Assembly: GCF_004193775.1 (NCBI RefSeq)
Contig: NC_041016.1
Location: 47,802,767-47,866,766 of the forward strand
DNA from: Glycine soja
Taxonomy: Eukaryota; Streptophyta; Magnoliopsida; Fabales; Fabaceae
Reading direction: 5' to 3'
Length of the DNA stretch: 64,000 bases
How positions within the stretch are numbered: position 1 is the first letter of the stretch; every line of letters begins with the position of its first letter. Below the pieces are notes generated by a model. That model was not told the origin of the DNA. It saw only the letters and a program-made list of their open reading frames with translations, and searched no databases. Below, one piece after another: positions 1 through 10,887 of this stretch. The position numbers were made by a program, and so were the translations under genes.

Positions 1-571
1 GGAACAAATTTGTCGCTAAAATGATTGCCGCCAACATAGAGACATATTTGTCATAATATTTTTTTGACTTTTCGTGTTCCCACTTCGCTTACAAATGCAT
101 CCCTTAAAGATGAAAATGCAAAATTTAATCCCTGAAAGTATAAAAAATGCAACAAATATATCCAGACGTTAATAATAGATTGTAACTAATTATTATTATG
201 TGTTTATAATTTACTACTCCTATTTGTTTAGTACTTATGCAATATATTTTTAAAAATTTCTTTATATATATATATATATATATATTATTTTGATTTCCTT
301 GTCAAACCTTAATCTTTGCTGTTAAATTTTTTTTTATCTTATACCTCATATTTAGATTGAAAATAATATATCAAGAATTTTGAATAGAGAAAATACAACT
401 GGCCACGGAACTAAATTTATTTATTTATTTATTTTAAAAAGAGAATTTAATCAACTTTTTTTTAAAAAAAAAAAAACAAATCTCACAAAATTTAAACTAG
501 ATAAAACTAAAGTGAAATTATAAGTCTTTTTCCTTAACTAATAATATATATATATATATATACCTCAAATA

Positions 572-650
572 TAAAAGGCTTTCATTTTTTTAAATGGTAA
601 CTCAATTTTTTTACATCATAATTACCATTTAAAAAAATGAAAGCCTTTTA
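572..650. repeat. Perfect 29-bp hairpin at the centre of the foldback element
   Basis: Positions 572-600 and 622-650 are exact reverse complements over 29 bases, with a 21-base loop between them. This is the symmetry centre of the element at 1-1279. The stem is AT-rich apart from the AAGGCTTTC and GGTAA segments. A transcript through it would fold into a long hairpin. Confidence 0.85.
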
Positions 651-838
651 ATAGCAAAGATTAAGATTTGACATATTATTTTCAATCTAAATATGAGGTA
701 TAAGATAAAGTTTTTTTTAACAGCAAAGATTAAGATTTGAGAAGGAAATCAAAATAATAAAAATATATATATTAAAAGAAAATTTAAAAAATATATTACA
801 TAAGTATTAAACGAATAAGAGTAGTAAATTATAAACAC

Positions 839-840
<2 letters not shown>

Positions 841-921
<81 letters not shown>
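841..921. repeat. (AAT)n microsatellite
   Basis: About 27 uninterrupted AAT triplets sit in the right arm of the foldback element. The matching place in the left arm (about 195-205) has only a short ATT run, so the repeat expanded in one arm after the palindrome formed. Confidence 0.95.
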
Positions 922-1279
922 TAGTCACAATCTATTATTAACGTCCGGATATATTTGTCGCACTTTTTATACTTTCAGGGACTAAATTTTATATTTTTAT
1001 TTTTCATATTTGTCAATGGAGTGAGAAGACAAAAAGTCAAAAAAATATTATGACAAATATGCATTTATGCTGACAATCCATGTTGATAATCATTTCAGCG
1101 ACAAATTTATTCCTCCATGCCACGTAAGCTATTTTATTAATGCTAACGGAAGAAAGTTGACGGCCGAACATATTTGTCACACTTTTTATACTTTGAGCAA
1201 TTAAATTTTGTATTTTTATCTTTCAAGGACGCATTTGTCAGCGAATTACATATTGAAGGACAAAAGTAACTATTTGCCC

Positions 1280-1323
1280 AAAAAAATTCACTAAAAGCAA
1301 CAAAAAAATTCACTAAAAGCAAC
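1280..1323. repeat. Exact 22-bp tandem duplication abutting the element end
   Basis: Two identical 22-base units (1280-1301 and 1302-1323, each beginning with seven A and ending in AAAAGCAAC) lie directly after the right end of the foldback element. The position suggests an insertion or repair scar, but without the left flank this cannot be tested. Confidence 0.8.
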
Positions 1324-3795
1324 CTCTCAAATTTTTAATGAATATTAGTTATTAACAAAATAATGTGTAAAGTACAAATAGACTTCCGGTTTACCCACTA
1401 ACAACATCCTAAAAAATTTTCCATTTTAATTTTGCCCAGCAAATTAAATGAATACATTCGACAATAATCAGATACTGTCCCTGTATCAACCTTTACCCTA
1501 GCATGTTTTCCATATCTAAATTTTTAATTAATACAACTCATTTATCCATTAGCATCCTAACGTTTCCAAAAAAGCATTTAGATATTAGAATCAATTCCAG
1601 CTTTAGTGGGAATCAAAGATGGAGGAGAACTGCCAAAAGGAACCACACAGCACTGTAGATATCACACAGGGATTGATGCTATGCATCTTACATTAAAAAA
1701 TTTGATAAAAAGGTGTTATGTTCAGAATCAGATATTTATGCATGTTCTGTAGGGGACCTTTCCTTCTGCTCACAAACATAGTAGTTCTTATAACCAGTGG
1801 TTTTACTGGTCCAACCAAACCTGCATATGTACCTATATTCTCAAAAATAAGTGGAGATGCTGCTTAATCATGAGTAATGTTGAGGTACAGGTTTCCCAGA
1901 TAAAGTACATTAAGCAATGATACATTCCAATTTGTTTCAGAACAAAGATCAACCGCATGAGCCAATGCCACAGAATTTAATAATATATGCACAAGGAAAA
2001 AGAAAGAGTTGAAAAGCTAAAGGCAATCTTATCAAATTGGGACCAATTATCAACTTGGTCGGAGTACTAGGTCATTGGGACAAAAGTCAACCTAGTGAAT
2101 CATCAGTTGATCCGCATGAACGGGTTTATACTAAAAAAAATTTAAATTATTTAATATCATGTAATTTTGTACATTGAAGATTTAAAATTTAATAAAATTC
2201 AACATATTTATAAGCATGTATAGCTATGCATTTGTTTAAAATTTTGAAAATGTAACATATTTGTTCATAATTCAATATAAATAACCTTAAGCTAGAATTT
2301 AAAATATATATCATTATTGTGACAGACATAATTTAACATACATACGAATTAGTCAAGATAAAATAAAAAATGACAACAACTTTATCACTTCAAATTTTAA
2401 GATGCGGTTATGCTTGATAAAACAAATAAGCCAATCTATAAATAACATAATTGTAAAATATAAATTAAATTTTCTAATATGAGTGATGTTCAACTAAAAA
2501 AACTCAAAAATACTTGACCCGCTAGTCAATTGGGTCATTGAGTCACCGGTTCGAGGCCGGATTGTGTGAAGTCAGGACCAGATGAGTGACCGGTCCTCGA
2601 GCCAACAAATCAACCCAACTGAGTCCAACAATTATGGCTAAAAGCTTATAAACTAATTGATTAAATTGAAAGTATTTAGTAAAATTGATTAATAAATTAA
2701 CCGATAAATTATAAGTCAATTTATTTAGTTTTATAAACTAGTTGAAATAGTGCTGTCAAAATTAAATTATTTGAGACAGTTTATTAAAAAAAAAGCTAAA
2801 AGTAATTAAACTAATTCTATAAAGTGGCTTACTACATACTGCACCACAATCATGACTTATTAGTATTTAATTAAAAAATTAAGATACACTTACAATATAT
2901 GGATTTTTTATCAGATCATAGAGTTCCATAATAAAAAAATTGTAATGACTACTTTAAAAGTCATAATTTCTAATTGATTGACCATGTAAAAATCTTTATA
3001 ATGGTTATAAAAAATATACTTAAAATATAAGTATTTTTTTTACAATATTAGCAGATCAAAGATTATCATAATAAAAAAAATGTAATGACTACTTTAAAAT
3101 GTCAGTTTCTAATTGATTGATCCATGTAAAAATCTTTATATTGATGGTGTATAAAAAATACACTTACCATATAAGTATTTTTTACAGCATTATCAGATCA
3201 TAGTTTACCAAAATTAAAAATAATAATTATAGTGACTACTTTAAAAATTATAATTTCAAATCGATTGACATGTAAAAATCTTTATATTGGTGGTGTATAA
3301 AAAATAAACTCATTCTATAATTACAAATTATTTGTCATATAATCCTTTTCATGTTTTAATGTGCACCTACCTTTTTAATTTGAGGGAACTCAAAATCACA
3401 TCTTCACACTCACAAATCTTTATTGTTTGAACGTTTGCCCTAATTAGATGCTAAACAAACTGAACTCACAAATATTTACGACTGTAATTGTGCAAAAGAT
3501 TCAAGCTAAATTAAAGTACGATTAGTACTAGCTCCGAGTAACAAAAAAAACTGAAACTAGACCATTTCAATGTAGATGCGGTATAAATACTTCACAATCA
3601 AAGACTGGATGCTAGGAAGTTTAACTAGTGCATGATAGTTATAAGCTCTGGTAACAAAAAAGTAACTGCTGTTGACAGAAAAAGGATGGAAATACTGAAA
3701 CAAACAAAGGGAAGTTTCACCACCCTTTCTACACAAGTCTCAACTGGAAAGTTGAAGCAAATATCCACTCACAAATCTTTCACGAAGACGATCAG
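1324..3795. other. Repeat-rich spacer downstream of the CID gene; no gene seen
   Basis: No convincing coding exon is visible on either strand. About 2040-2110 and 2510-2640 hold GC-richer stretches with repeated GGTCA, GACCGG and TGGGTCA words, which look like two pieces of a dispersed repeat. About 2635-2830 resembles AT-rich dispersed sequence seen again near 41450-41900. The last few hundred bases before 3796 should contain the CID 3' untranslated region, but I cannot place its end. Confidence 0.5.
2905..3335. repeat. Three diverged tandem copies of a unit of about 140 bp
   Basis: The segment CAGATCA, then GTAATGACTACTTTAAAA, TCTAATTGATTGA and CATGTAAAAATCTTTATA recurs in the same order starting near 2912, 3052 and 3194. 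The copies differ by small indels and substitutions. A related single piece is visible near 11090-11155, so the unit is dispersed. It is not coding. Confidence 0.75.
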
Positions 3796-6700
3796 TTAAT
3801 GAGACGCCGGACGAGTGACCCTTGGCCTCACTGGAGTCTTTGAAGGACTCACCCTACAGAATGAGAATGAAAATCAAATATGAATCAACAAATTTTAGTC
3901 GAAACTTGCATAACAAAAACTATGCTTCAGTAAAGGCACCAAACCTTATTGGCTGGGTCCCCAAGAGCATCCCACTACAGTTTAGTGCAATAATAGCACT
4001 TTCAGCCTGCTCAAGAAGAAAAACAAAGTCAGCCAAGATAATGGTTCCTCTTGTGCAAGTTAACATGGTAAATGCCACTAACAGCACATCACGAAAGAAA
4101 TCATTAAATTCTTTAATGATGCATGTGTAAATGTTCTTGTGACATGTTTTACAAAACAGGAGAGAAAATTTTGATGATTTCATAGAATCATAGATCACCA
4201 AAATTTTGTGCATGCTTGTACCAAGGAAGACCATTTTTGTGAAATCCCCTATTAGTTAACAACTATGCTTCAAGAAGACAAGAACAGGACAGGAGCTCAA
4301 TGAAATCTAACTCATCCATACCCCTTTTAGGTATATAAAAGTAAAACAATAAACAATATTTGCAAGGTTAAAAACTAAATTCTTAGTAATAGCTGATTCT
4401 TTTAAAAGAGACTAATTCCTTGAACATTTTACTCTTTTACATATTACAAATCAAAAACACGAAAATGAAAGTTTGGTAGATTCATGACCACATGTTGGTT
4501 GAATATAAACTGCCCTTCTACCTGTGCAGGGGGAAGTCAGTCGTAAATTAACAAATCACTGAATCAGTAAATGTCTATACAATAAATAAAACAGATACAC
4601 TTTGTGAGAACTTTAACACATACTTGTGCATAAAACAACAAAAACTTTATCCCACTTGGTGAAGTTGGTTACATGGATCACATGATACCATTGGGCTCAG
4701 TTAAAGACCAAATTCTCAAGGATATTATTCACCGTGAGCTCTCTCATAAAAGTTTCCTTTAATGTGATCCTAGGTCTCCCTCTCTCCCTAACACAAATAC
4801 TGGTGATAGCTTGAAAGAAACTATCCATTGGGAAAGACATGGGGCTCAAAATGCATAAGATAAAAATTGTGAAAATAAAAATTATAGAATAGTTACAGTT
4901 GCCAAGAATTACAAAAGTGAATAGAACCACAAAGAATCCATAAAATAATCAACATAGGTTGAATAAGTTGTTCGTGATGCAGTTATTCTCATAAACTATG
5001 TGCAGCCAATTAATGGCAACTAGTATAGTCAAAGACTTACCATTGCAAATTCCACAAAAGCAATTCGAGTTGAATGCACGTGGTCCCCCAAGAGCCTCAG
5101 GCGCATAACCTGTAAAATAGAATGGCAATGTAAATGAAAATTTATGACATAAATATGATCCAACATATATCATGAAACAATGATTTTCTGGTCTAACCTC
5201 GCCACAAGCTGATTCAAAAAAATTCTTCACTTCAGCTTGAGAAACCTGCACTCATATTTGAGAGAAATGTGATAAAGCATCAATAGATTTAACTCCAATA
5301 TTCATCTATGCAAACCATAGATGCATGTATTATAATTATCCTAGTAAACATATTAAAGATACCAAATTAAGTAAATACTCAATACCATTTCTAAATTAAA
5401 TAGTTTTACCAAAAATATGTTCTTTAATTTCTCAAGTAAATATACCTTTTTATCAATATTTGTACAATAGACAGTCCGGGCACACATTTCACGCTCATCA
5501 TCTGACTGTATGTTACAAAAGAAAGAAAATTTAGTAGACCAGAGATTTTGAACAATGAAAGTATAGTATCAAAGTAGCACATACACAATGAAACTATAGT
5601 TATCAGTTATCAATAGATTACAAGCTCTTTCAAATTTTAAGAAAACTTTCATTGAAAAGAGAAAAATATAACATAAAAGGGAGACTGGAAGATAATAGAA
5701 ATCATGCCGCAAAACAAAAGTAGATGGTAAACATGAAATCTTTCAACAATGCTGAACAACTGTAGGCATCATAACTATGTCTAAATCAGTCAAATAATTC
5801 CTATCATACAGCAAAAGGGCAAAACTACATCTAACACTATGTTTATGTATAAAAAGGATCAGAAAGTATTCATACCCTAGGGAGGAATGTAGGATTCACT
5901 GGAAGAATGGCAGTTTTTGAAGGAAGAACCCTGACTGGATAGTATCCAAGCACAGTACCACCAAGATTTAGAGCGGTCCTTGCACCATCTGTAAACACAA
6001 ATTCATGAAAATTGCATGATATTGGTTAAAAAAATAAGTCTGTGTGTTAAGGAGAATTTGAAGTGAGTAGGATTTTCAGGACAAGACTTACACTCATCTG
6101 CAAACTCAACAAAAGCAAAACGGAGAACAGAATGTGGATCACCACAAATTCGGCAATCAATTACCTTCAATTCAAATGACACAATAAATATCATTACTGC
6201 CTAAGTAGGGTAATAATCATAACAAAAGATTTATCTTTCAAATTTAAATCCTAGATATTCAGCCAGAGGAGAGATATTACTGTACCACAACATGCATCAG
6301 ATAGAAAGGTGAGGAAGCGCATTCAAATTTCTTATAAATTCTTCCAAGTGACTACTGCTGCTAGTGAAGATCTTGATATGTCAAAGAAAAAGGACCATGT
6401 AAAATTAAAAATTAGCAGGCTGTGTGCCAGTCAATATACAAGAAAGATGAACCCATTTCACCGGTGAATAAGTGAAATCTACTTAATTACAACAGCAACC
6501 AAGCCTTATCCCATGGGGTGGGGTAAAACATAGTCAATCCTGGATTGCAGCATGGAGTGGCCAACCCCAATAACACTATGATGGGATAGCGGATTGTAGG
6601 ATGGAAGCTATAATTAAGAAGTCAATAACGATGGGAAGGGAAGAAACTAAAGCTGAGGCGGAGGTGCTCTGTTGGACTAGTTTTGACTAACAATGCCATG

Positions 6701-9700
6701 GCTGCACCAAAGGACAGAATTTACAATCGAAAGAAAAAGAAACAGGATAGAGGATAGACAGAGAATTTGTCTGTGTGAAAAAGAAACACAGATTGGAATC
6801 CTGGAAGAAGTTGTAGCAAAAAACAAAGGGTGGCCTGTGAGCAAGAACTATTGTCACCAGGGTCAAGACGGAGAAGACTCAACAGAGGTTAAATGGCATC
6901 CAAAAAACATGTTAGGGCAATACTGGAGAAGCAAGGGATTTGCCAGGAAGTGTATCAACTTCCAGAGATGGGTAGTGAAAAGGAACAGAGCTTCAAAGAA
7001 TGAAGAGTGTTGAGTCCAATACTTATTCTGTCGGGGGAAAACATGTGAAAATTCAAAATTCACCTTAACAATCAGGGGTAGTTGAGCATATGATATTAAA
7101 ACAGGGATTTAATGGTCTGCTAACAATAGTGACGGTCGCAATTAGTCCACTACCTGCTCTCCGTTCAGGCTACTATTGTCACTGCACAAAAAATGGAATG
7201 CAATGCCCCTTTTCATCACAGCCAGGCCATGTGATGCAACAATAGCAGTGCTATAGTGCACTATTAACTACAGTCATGGATTAACAAAACCATTGGGCTC
7301 TATCAAAGACCAAAGTTTTCTTCTGTCTTCCTCTACCTATTTTAATAAAACTATCCTCCATGTGGTGGAATTCTTAATTCTACACAACTAAATAAAGATA
7401 AATATATGAACACAAACTCAAAAGGAATCATAATCAGATTGAGAAGGTCAAAGAAAGCAATAAATAATTACGATTCCTTCAGATGAACAGATTACAATTT
7501 CCTTTTTCGTAAGGATTTGAGATTTCTAACTAATATCATAATCTAGTCATATATATATATATATATATATATGTTCAGTGAATGCATATATGTACCATTT
7601 ACAACAGATGATTTTGCAAAAGAAATTTATTTCTAGATAGCAATGAAATATTCCCAAACAAGCCAGAGGCAGTTTTTTAAAGAAAAAATCTTCATATCAG
7701 TTCTATGATCTTGTTATATCAGGTCCAAACAAATTGAATGGGTTTAAATGGAAAAAATATACCAATAACAGCATCCAAAACCTCATAACTAACACAGATT
7801 AGCATAGTCAAGAATAACTGTAGCTGTAAATTGAAACAAGAGAAAGAGAAAGAAGTGCTTTGGATAGCCGACTGAAGAAAATGACAGCAAAAATCAAGCA
7901 GAAAATGGAGTGAAGAGTTCATTCATGTAATAGGTCTGATCCATGCTCCATTAAGAGGCATAGTGCAGCCAACTGTGTGGAAAGTAGACAGAGCTAAAAT
8001 CTCACAAAAGAGAGTATCAAGATGGATAGGGAAATGTTGGCAATGCTTAGCATATGGCACAATGTGAGGGAAAAAGAAATTCCAGCAACCTAGGATTTGC
8101 AGAGTTTAAAAATAAATGACAAATAAAGCTAGGTGAGAACCATAGAAAAGATAATGGTAACATATGACAATCACAAAACATAGTTGCACAGAAAAAGTTA
8201 AAATACTGCAAACAAATACCCTAGTTTAAATTTATTAACCAATGTAATATTTGTACCTAACTTTAAACTAAGAAAGAGTAATCAAGCTATCAATCAAGGC
8301 TGATAACTTACTTGTCCACAGCTGCTGAATAAAGCAGCAAGCCGCTCCTCAGTAACCTACACCAGGACAAAAGACTGTTAAAATAATTCTGTTATCTATG
8401 ATTGGAACAGAACACTAAACAAACTACAACAACAACAAAAGACCAAATCACATTAGGTGAGATCGGCTATATGGATCACAATTCACATGACGCCATTCAA
8501 CTTGGTTAAAGACCAAATCATAGTGAGTCCCAAGCCCGGGTAAAGGAGGAGGATTGTGCTAGACCCTCAACAGCCAACGTAAAACTCATTGATATGCCTT
8601 ATATGGAATGCTAAACACACTAAATCAAGATAAAATTTTATTCATGCCATTCTCAATTCACTTACATGCTGATCAATCTCAGAAACATATACTGTTCTTC
8701 TAATGCTATCTTCTCTCTGAGCCTTTAGTGATCTTCCACTCACCTTTCTCCTTCCTTGGTTAAAACTATTTCTTCTCTGCAAGAGATGACAAAAGTGAAA
8801 ATTTTCAGTAAACGCAATTGGCATCAGGATTAATTTGCACATAAAATGCCACATCAATGATATCATTCAAATCATTTCAACAGAAACTGGAATCTTCGCA
8901 TAAATAAAATGTTATAGGCCCATCGTAGCATGACACGTGTCATATAATCAATTTGGAGTTAATTGTACAACATGAGGACGGATAACAGACACGACAAAAT
9001 TTGTAGGTAGTGCCACAAATCTGAAAAACATACTAAACTACAATGTAAATTGAAGAGAAAAACAAAAATTTGTCTAGCTGTGTTGTGATTACTGAAATTG
9101 TAGAAGATTGCAGGCAAATGCAGCCACAATTGTGGTCACAATGCATTGCATAAAGCTTCCAAACTGCAGTATTGCATTCACAATTTTAGTTGCCAGCCAT
9201 GACTATAATAAACACAAAACATGCAAATATAACATGGAAAAACAACATCCATTCGTATAGGATGTATATAACTACAATCAAATACCAGAGACTCAATTCA
9301 ATTCATCCCAATTTAGAATTTATAGCCACACAAAAATATTGGCACTTCACTGAATAATTAAGATTGTTTCAAAGCAATATTGACATTCCGCTACGGTGCC
9401 GTTTCTCTTAGGTGGTGCAATTGGAATTTCCTTTGTGAATTTTTTTTCCTTTCTGGATTAACAGTAATTGCTATTTGGTTTCCCATGCACGGTCTTTCAC
9501 TAAATTCATTAAAATTCTGTCTTTACCAGCCAAAAACATTGTCACATGAAAATTTTAATTAAGTATCAAATTTCCATACACAAAATTGACGACACAACCC
9601 TGCAAAAACCCTCACTAAAACCGAAAAATGTGAGATCAAAGGCAGAACAATCCTACCCTTCGATTGTTCGGGAAATTCTCATCAGCAGAGGGCTTAGTGC

Positions 9701-9908
9701 TGACCAGAAAGTGGGTTGGTGAGAGCTGATTAAAGCCCTGAAAGCGATTATCATGATTGGGAGAATATGATGAAGGGAAAAACTCCTTCGCCAAAGGATT
9801 CAACTTTGTGAACATGTCAACCAGCTTCTGCACACTGAATTCAGATTCAGCCTTAGGTTTTGAGTCCATTTTGTTGGCATCAGCGGGAATCTCAGCAACC
9901 GCAGCCAT
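3796..9908 (-). CDS. CID-type PABP-interacting RNA-binding protein (PAM2 plus two RRMs), ten exons
   Basis: Coding exons on the minus strand: 9908-9657, 8776-8666, 8356-8312, 6164-6092, 5988-5876, 5505-5446, 5245-5198, 5109-5041, 4006-3945 and 3853-3796. Every border is GT/AG, and the join is an open 296-residue frame ending in TAA. Residues 36-48 (LNPLAKEFFPSSY) are a PAM2 motif, the peptide that binds the MLLE domain of poly(A)-binding protein. A basic stretch follows (about 85-106). RRM1 has RNP2 near 113-118 and RNP1 at 150-157 (LRFAFVEF). RRM2 has RNP2 near 210-215 (VYCTNI) and RNP1 near 248-255. This order is that of the Arabidopsis CID8-CID13 family (PABP-interacting proteins). The length is near, slightly below, that family's usual 310-350. 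The ATG lies in CCATGGC, a strong context. A role in mRNA translation or stability through PABP is inferred from the family. Which CID member it is I cannot say. Intron 3 (6165-8311) is long and repeat-bearing. Confidence 0.93.
4640..4800. repeat. SINE-like dispersed repeat fragment in a CID intron
   Basis: Intron 8 holds a run of the type ACTTTATCCCACTTGGTGAAG, then TACATGGATCA, CATTGGGCTC, AAAGACCAA and CCTAGGTCTCCCTCT. The same words in the same order occur in the copies at 6488-7375 and, in part, near 8425-8610. This resembles a short repeat widespread in angiosperm introns, but I cannot name the family with certainty. Confidence 0.5.
6488..7375. repeat. SINE-like repeat apparently split by an insertion of about 750 bp
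   Basis: In intron 3, 6488-6524 matches the front of the repeat (AAGCCTTATCCCATGGGGTG) and stops abruptly. The continuation (ATGGATTAACAAAACCATTG, GGGCTCTATCAAAGACC) resumes at about 7275. The DNA between them is unrelated and has no evident coding frame. I see no clear terminal repeats or target duplication on the intervening piece. Confidence 0.4.
8425..8610. repeat. SINE-like dispersed repeat copy in CID intron 2
   Basis: The stretch contains CAACAACAACAAAAGACC, TAGGTGAGATCGGCTATATG, GGTTAAAGACC, GGTAAAGGAGGAGG and CCAACGTAAAACTC, in the order seen in other copies of this repeat. A decayed piece of the same kind is visible near 11605-11700 (TTTTATCCCACTA, then GCTAACGTAAAACTC). It lies wholly within intron 2 (8357-8665), so it does not touch an exon. 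Confidence 0.5.
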
Positions 9909-10249
9909 GGAAAATCAAACAAAAGCCACCACCCCACAAAAACCCTCAACAATTTGCAACACTAAAAATCCAAAAGCTGATATTTTGAGACCGGAAACCA
10001 AAGAGAAACACAAGGAATCTGTGAGATTCCCTTGTTCTGCAGACACCCCAGAAAGAAAGAGAGGGAAAAAAATGCAGAATTTGCAGAAGTAGAAAATGTG
10101 ATCAGATATTTTTTTTGAGAGTACGCTGTTTCAGAAAATTGGAAGTGAACCAAAACCCATTTGATCAATGCTCGGAATTGCTTAAAAAACAATGAAGCAG
10201 CAATGGAAACAAGGACAATTAGGGTTTAGAAATGAATCATCACACAGCT

Positions 10250-10286
<37 letters not shown>

Positions 10287-10340
10287 GTGGTGTTTGGAAT
10301 AGCATAGGCTTTGGCTTTAGCTACTCTGTCTTGGCCTTTG
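9909..10340 (-). promoter_or_regulatory. 5' untranslated and promoter region of the CID gene, with a (GA)n tract
   Basis: This is the DNA upstream of the CID start codon on the minus strand. It contains a GA microsatellite at about 10253-10281, which reads as CT on the gene's sense strand. CT-rich tracts near plant transcription starts are common. No certain TATA box or transcription start can be placed, and an intron in the 5' untranslated region cannot be ruled out. Confidence 0.5.
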
Positions 10341-10851
10341 CTTGTGCTGTGTGGGTTTTTTCTTTCTAATTTTTTAATTTTGAAAATACAAGTCTTTGGA
10401 TTTTTAGTTATTAAATTTGATTAGAATGTATTAATTGTATAAATACTTTTAATATTTGGTTTTTTTATTTGTTGAACTTTTTTTTATTGTTATAAATGCT
10501 AAGATTCTTCGCTATTAATATAATAGTAATAATAATTAGTCTAAAAATTATATTTAAAGTTATTTCTAATTTGTTGATTAGATAAAATATAATAATATTG
10601 AAATTAAATTCTTAGATTGGTATGGAAATTCTTTGATTGGGCTTCTGCTAATAATCTTAACATGTCAAATAGTATTAAGAGTGCCTATTTGTTCTACTAA
10701 TTTTGCATAAAGAAATAAAAACAAACTCTAATTTATTTTTAAGTTAGTAGATATAAAAAGTGAAAAAGTAAGAATACACCTATCAATGATTTAAATTAAG
10801 AAATTAATCAGAATGTACTTATATTGTAAAAAAACTGATTTAATTATAAAT

Positions 10852-10887
<36 letters not shown>

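Larger units (their letters stand above)
1..1279. mobile_element. Foldback element with Mutator-like ends, left end cut off by the window
   Basis: The sequence from about 1 to 570 reappears as its reverse complement from about 650 to 1130, so most of the element is one large imperfect palindrome. Its right end (about 1160-1279) closely matches both ends of the element at 25847-26787, including the run ending GTAACTATTTGCCC, so the two belong to one family. That second copy has a 9-bp target duplication, which is typical of Mutator-like elements. No coding frame is visible, so it is non-autonomous. The left terminus lies before the window, and the target duplication cannot be checked. Confidence 0.7.

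Noticed and set aside
6693..7013. 106-codon frame in CID intron 3
   Set aside because: It lies on the opposite strand within a spliced intron, in probable inserted repeat DNA, and shows no family resemblance.
9757..10092. 111-codon plus-strand frame over the CID start
   Set aside because: It is the antisense of CID exon 1 and its leader; the minus-strand reading has PAM2 and splices correctly.
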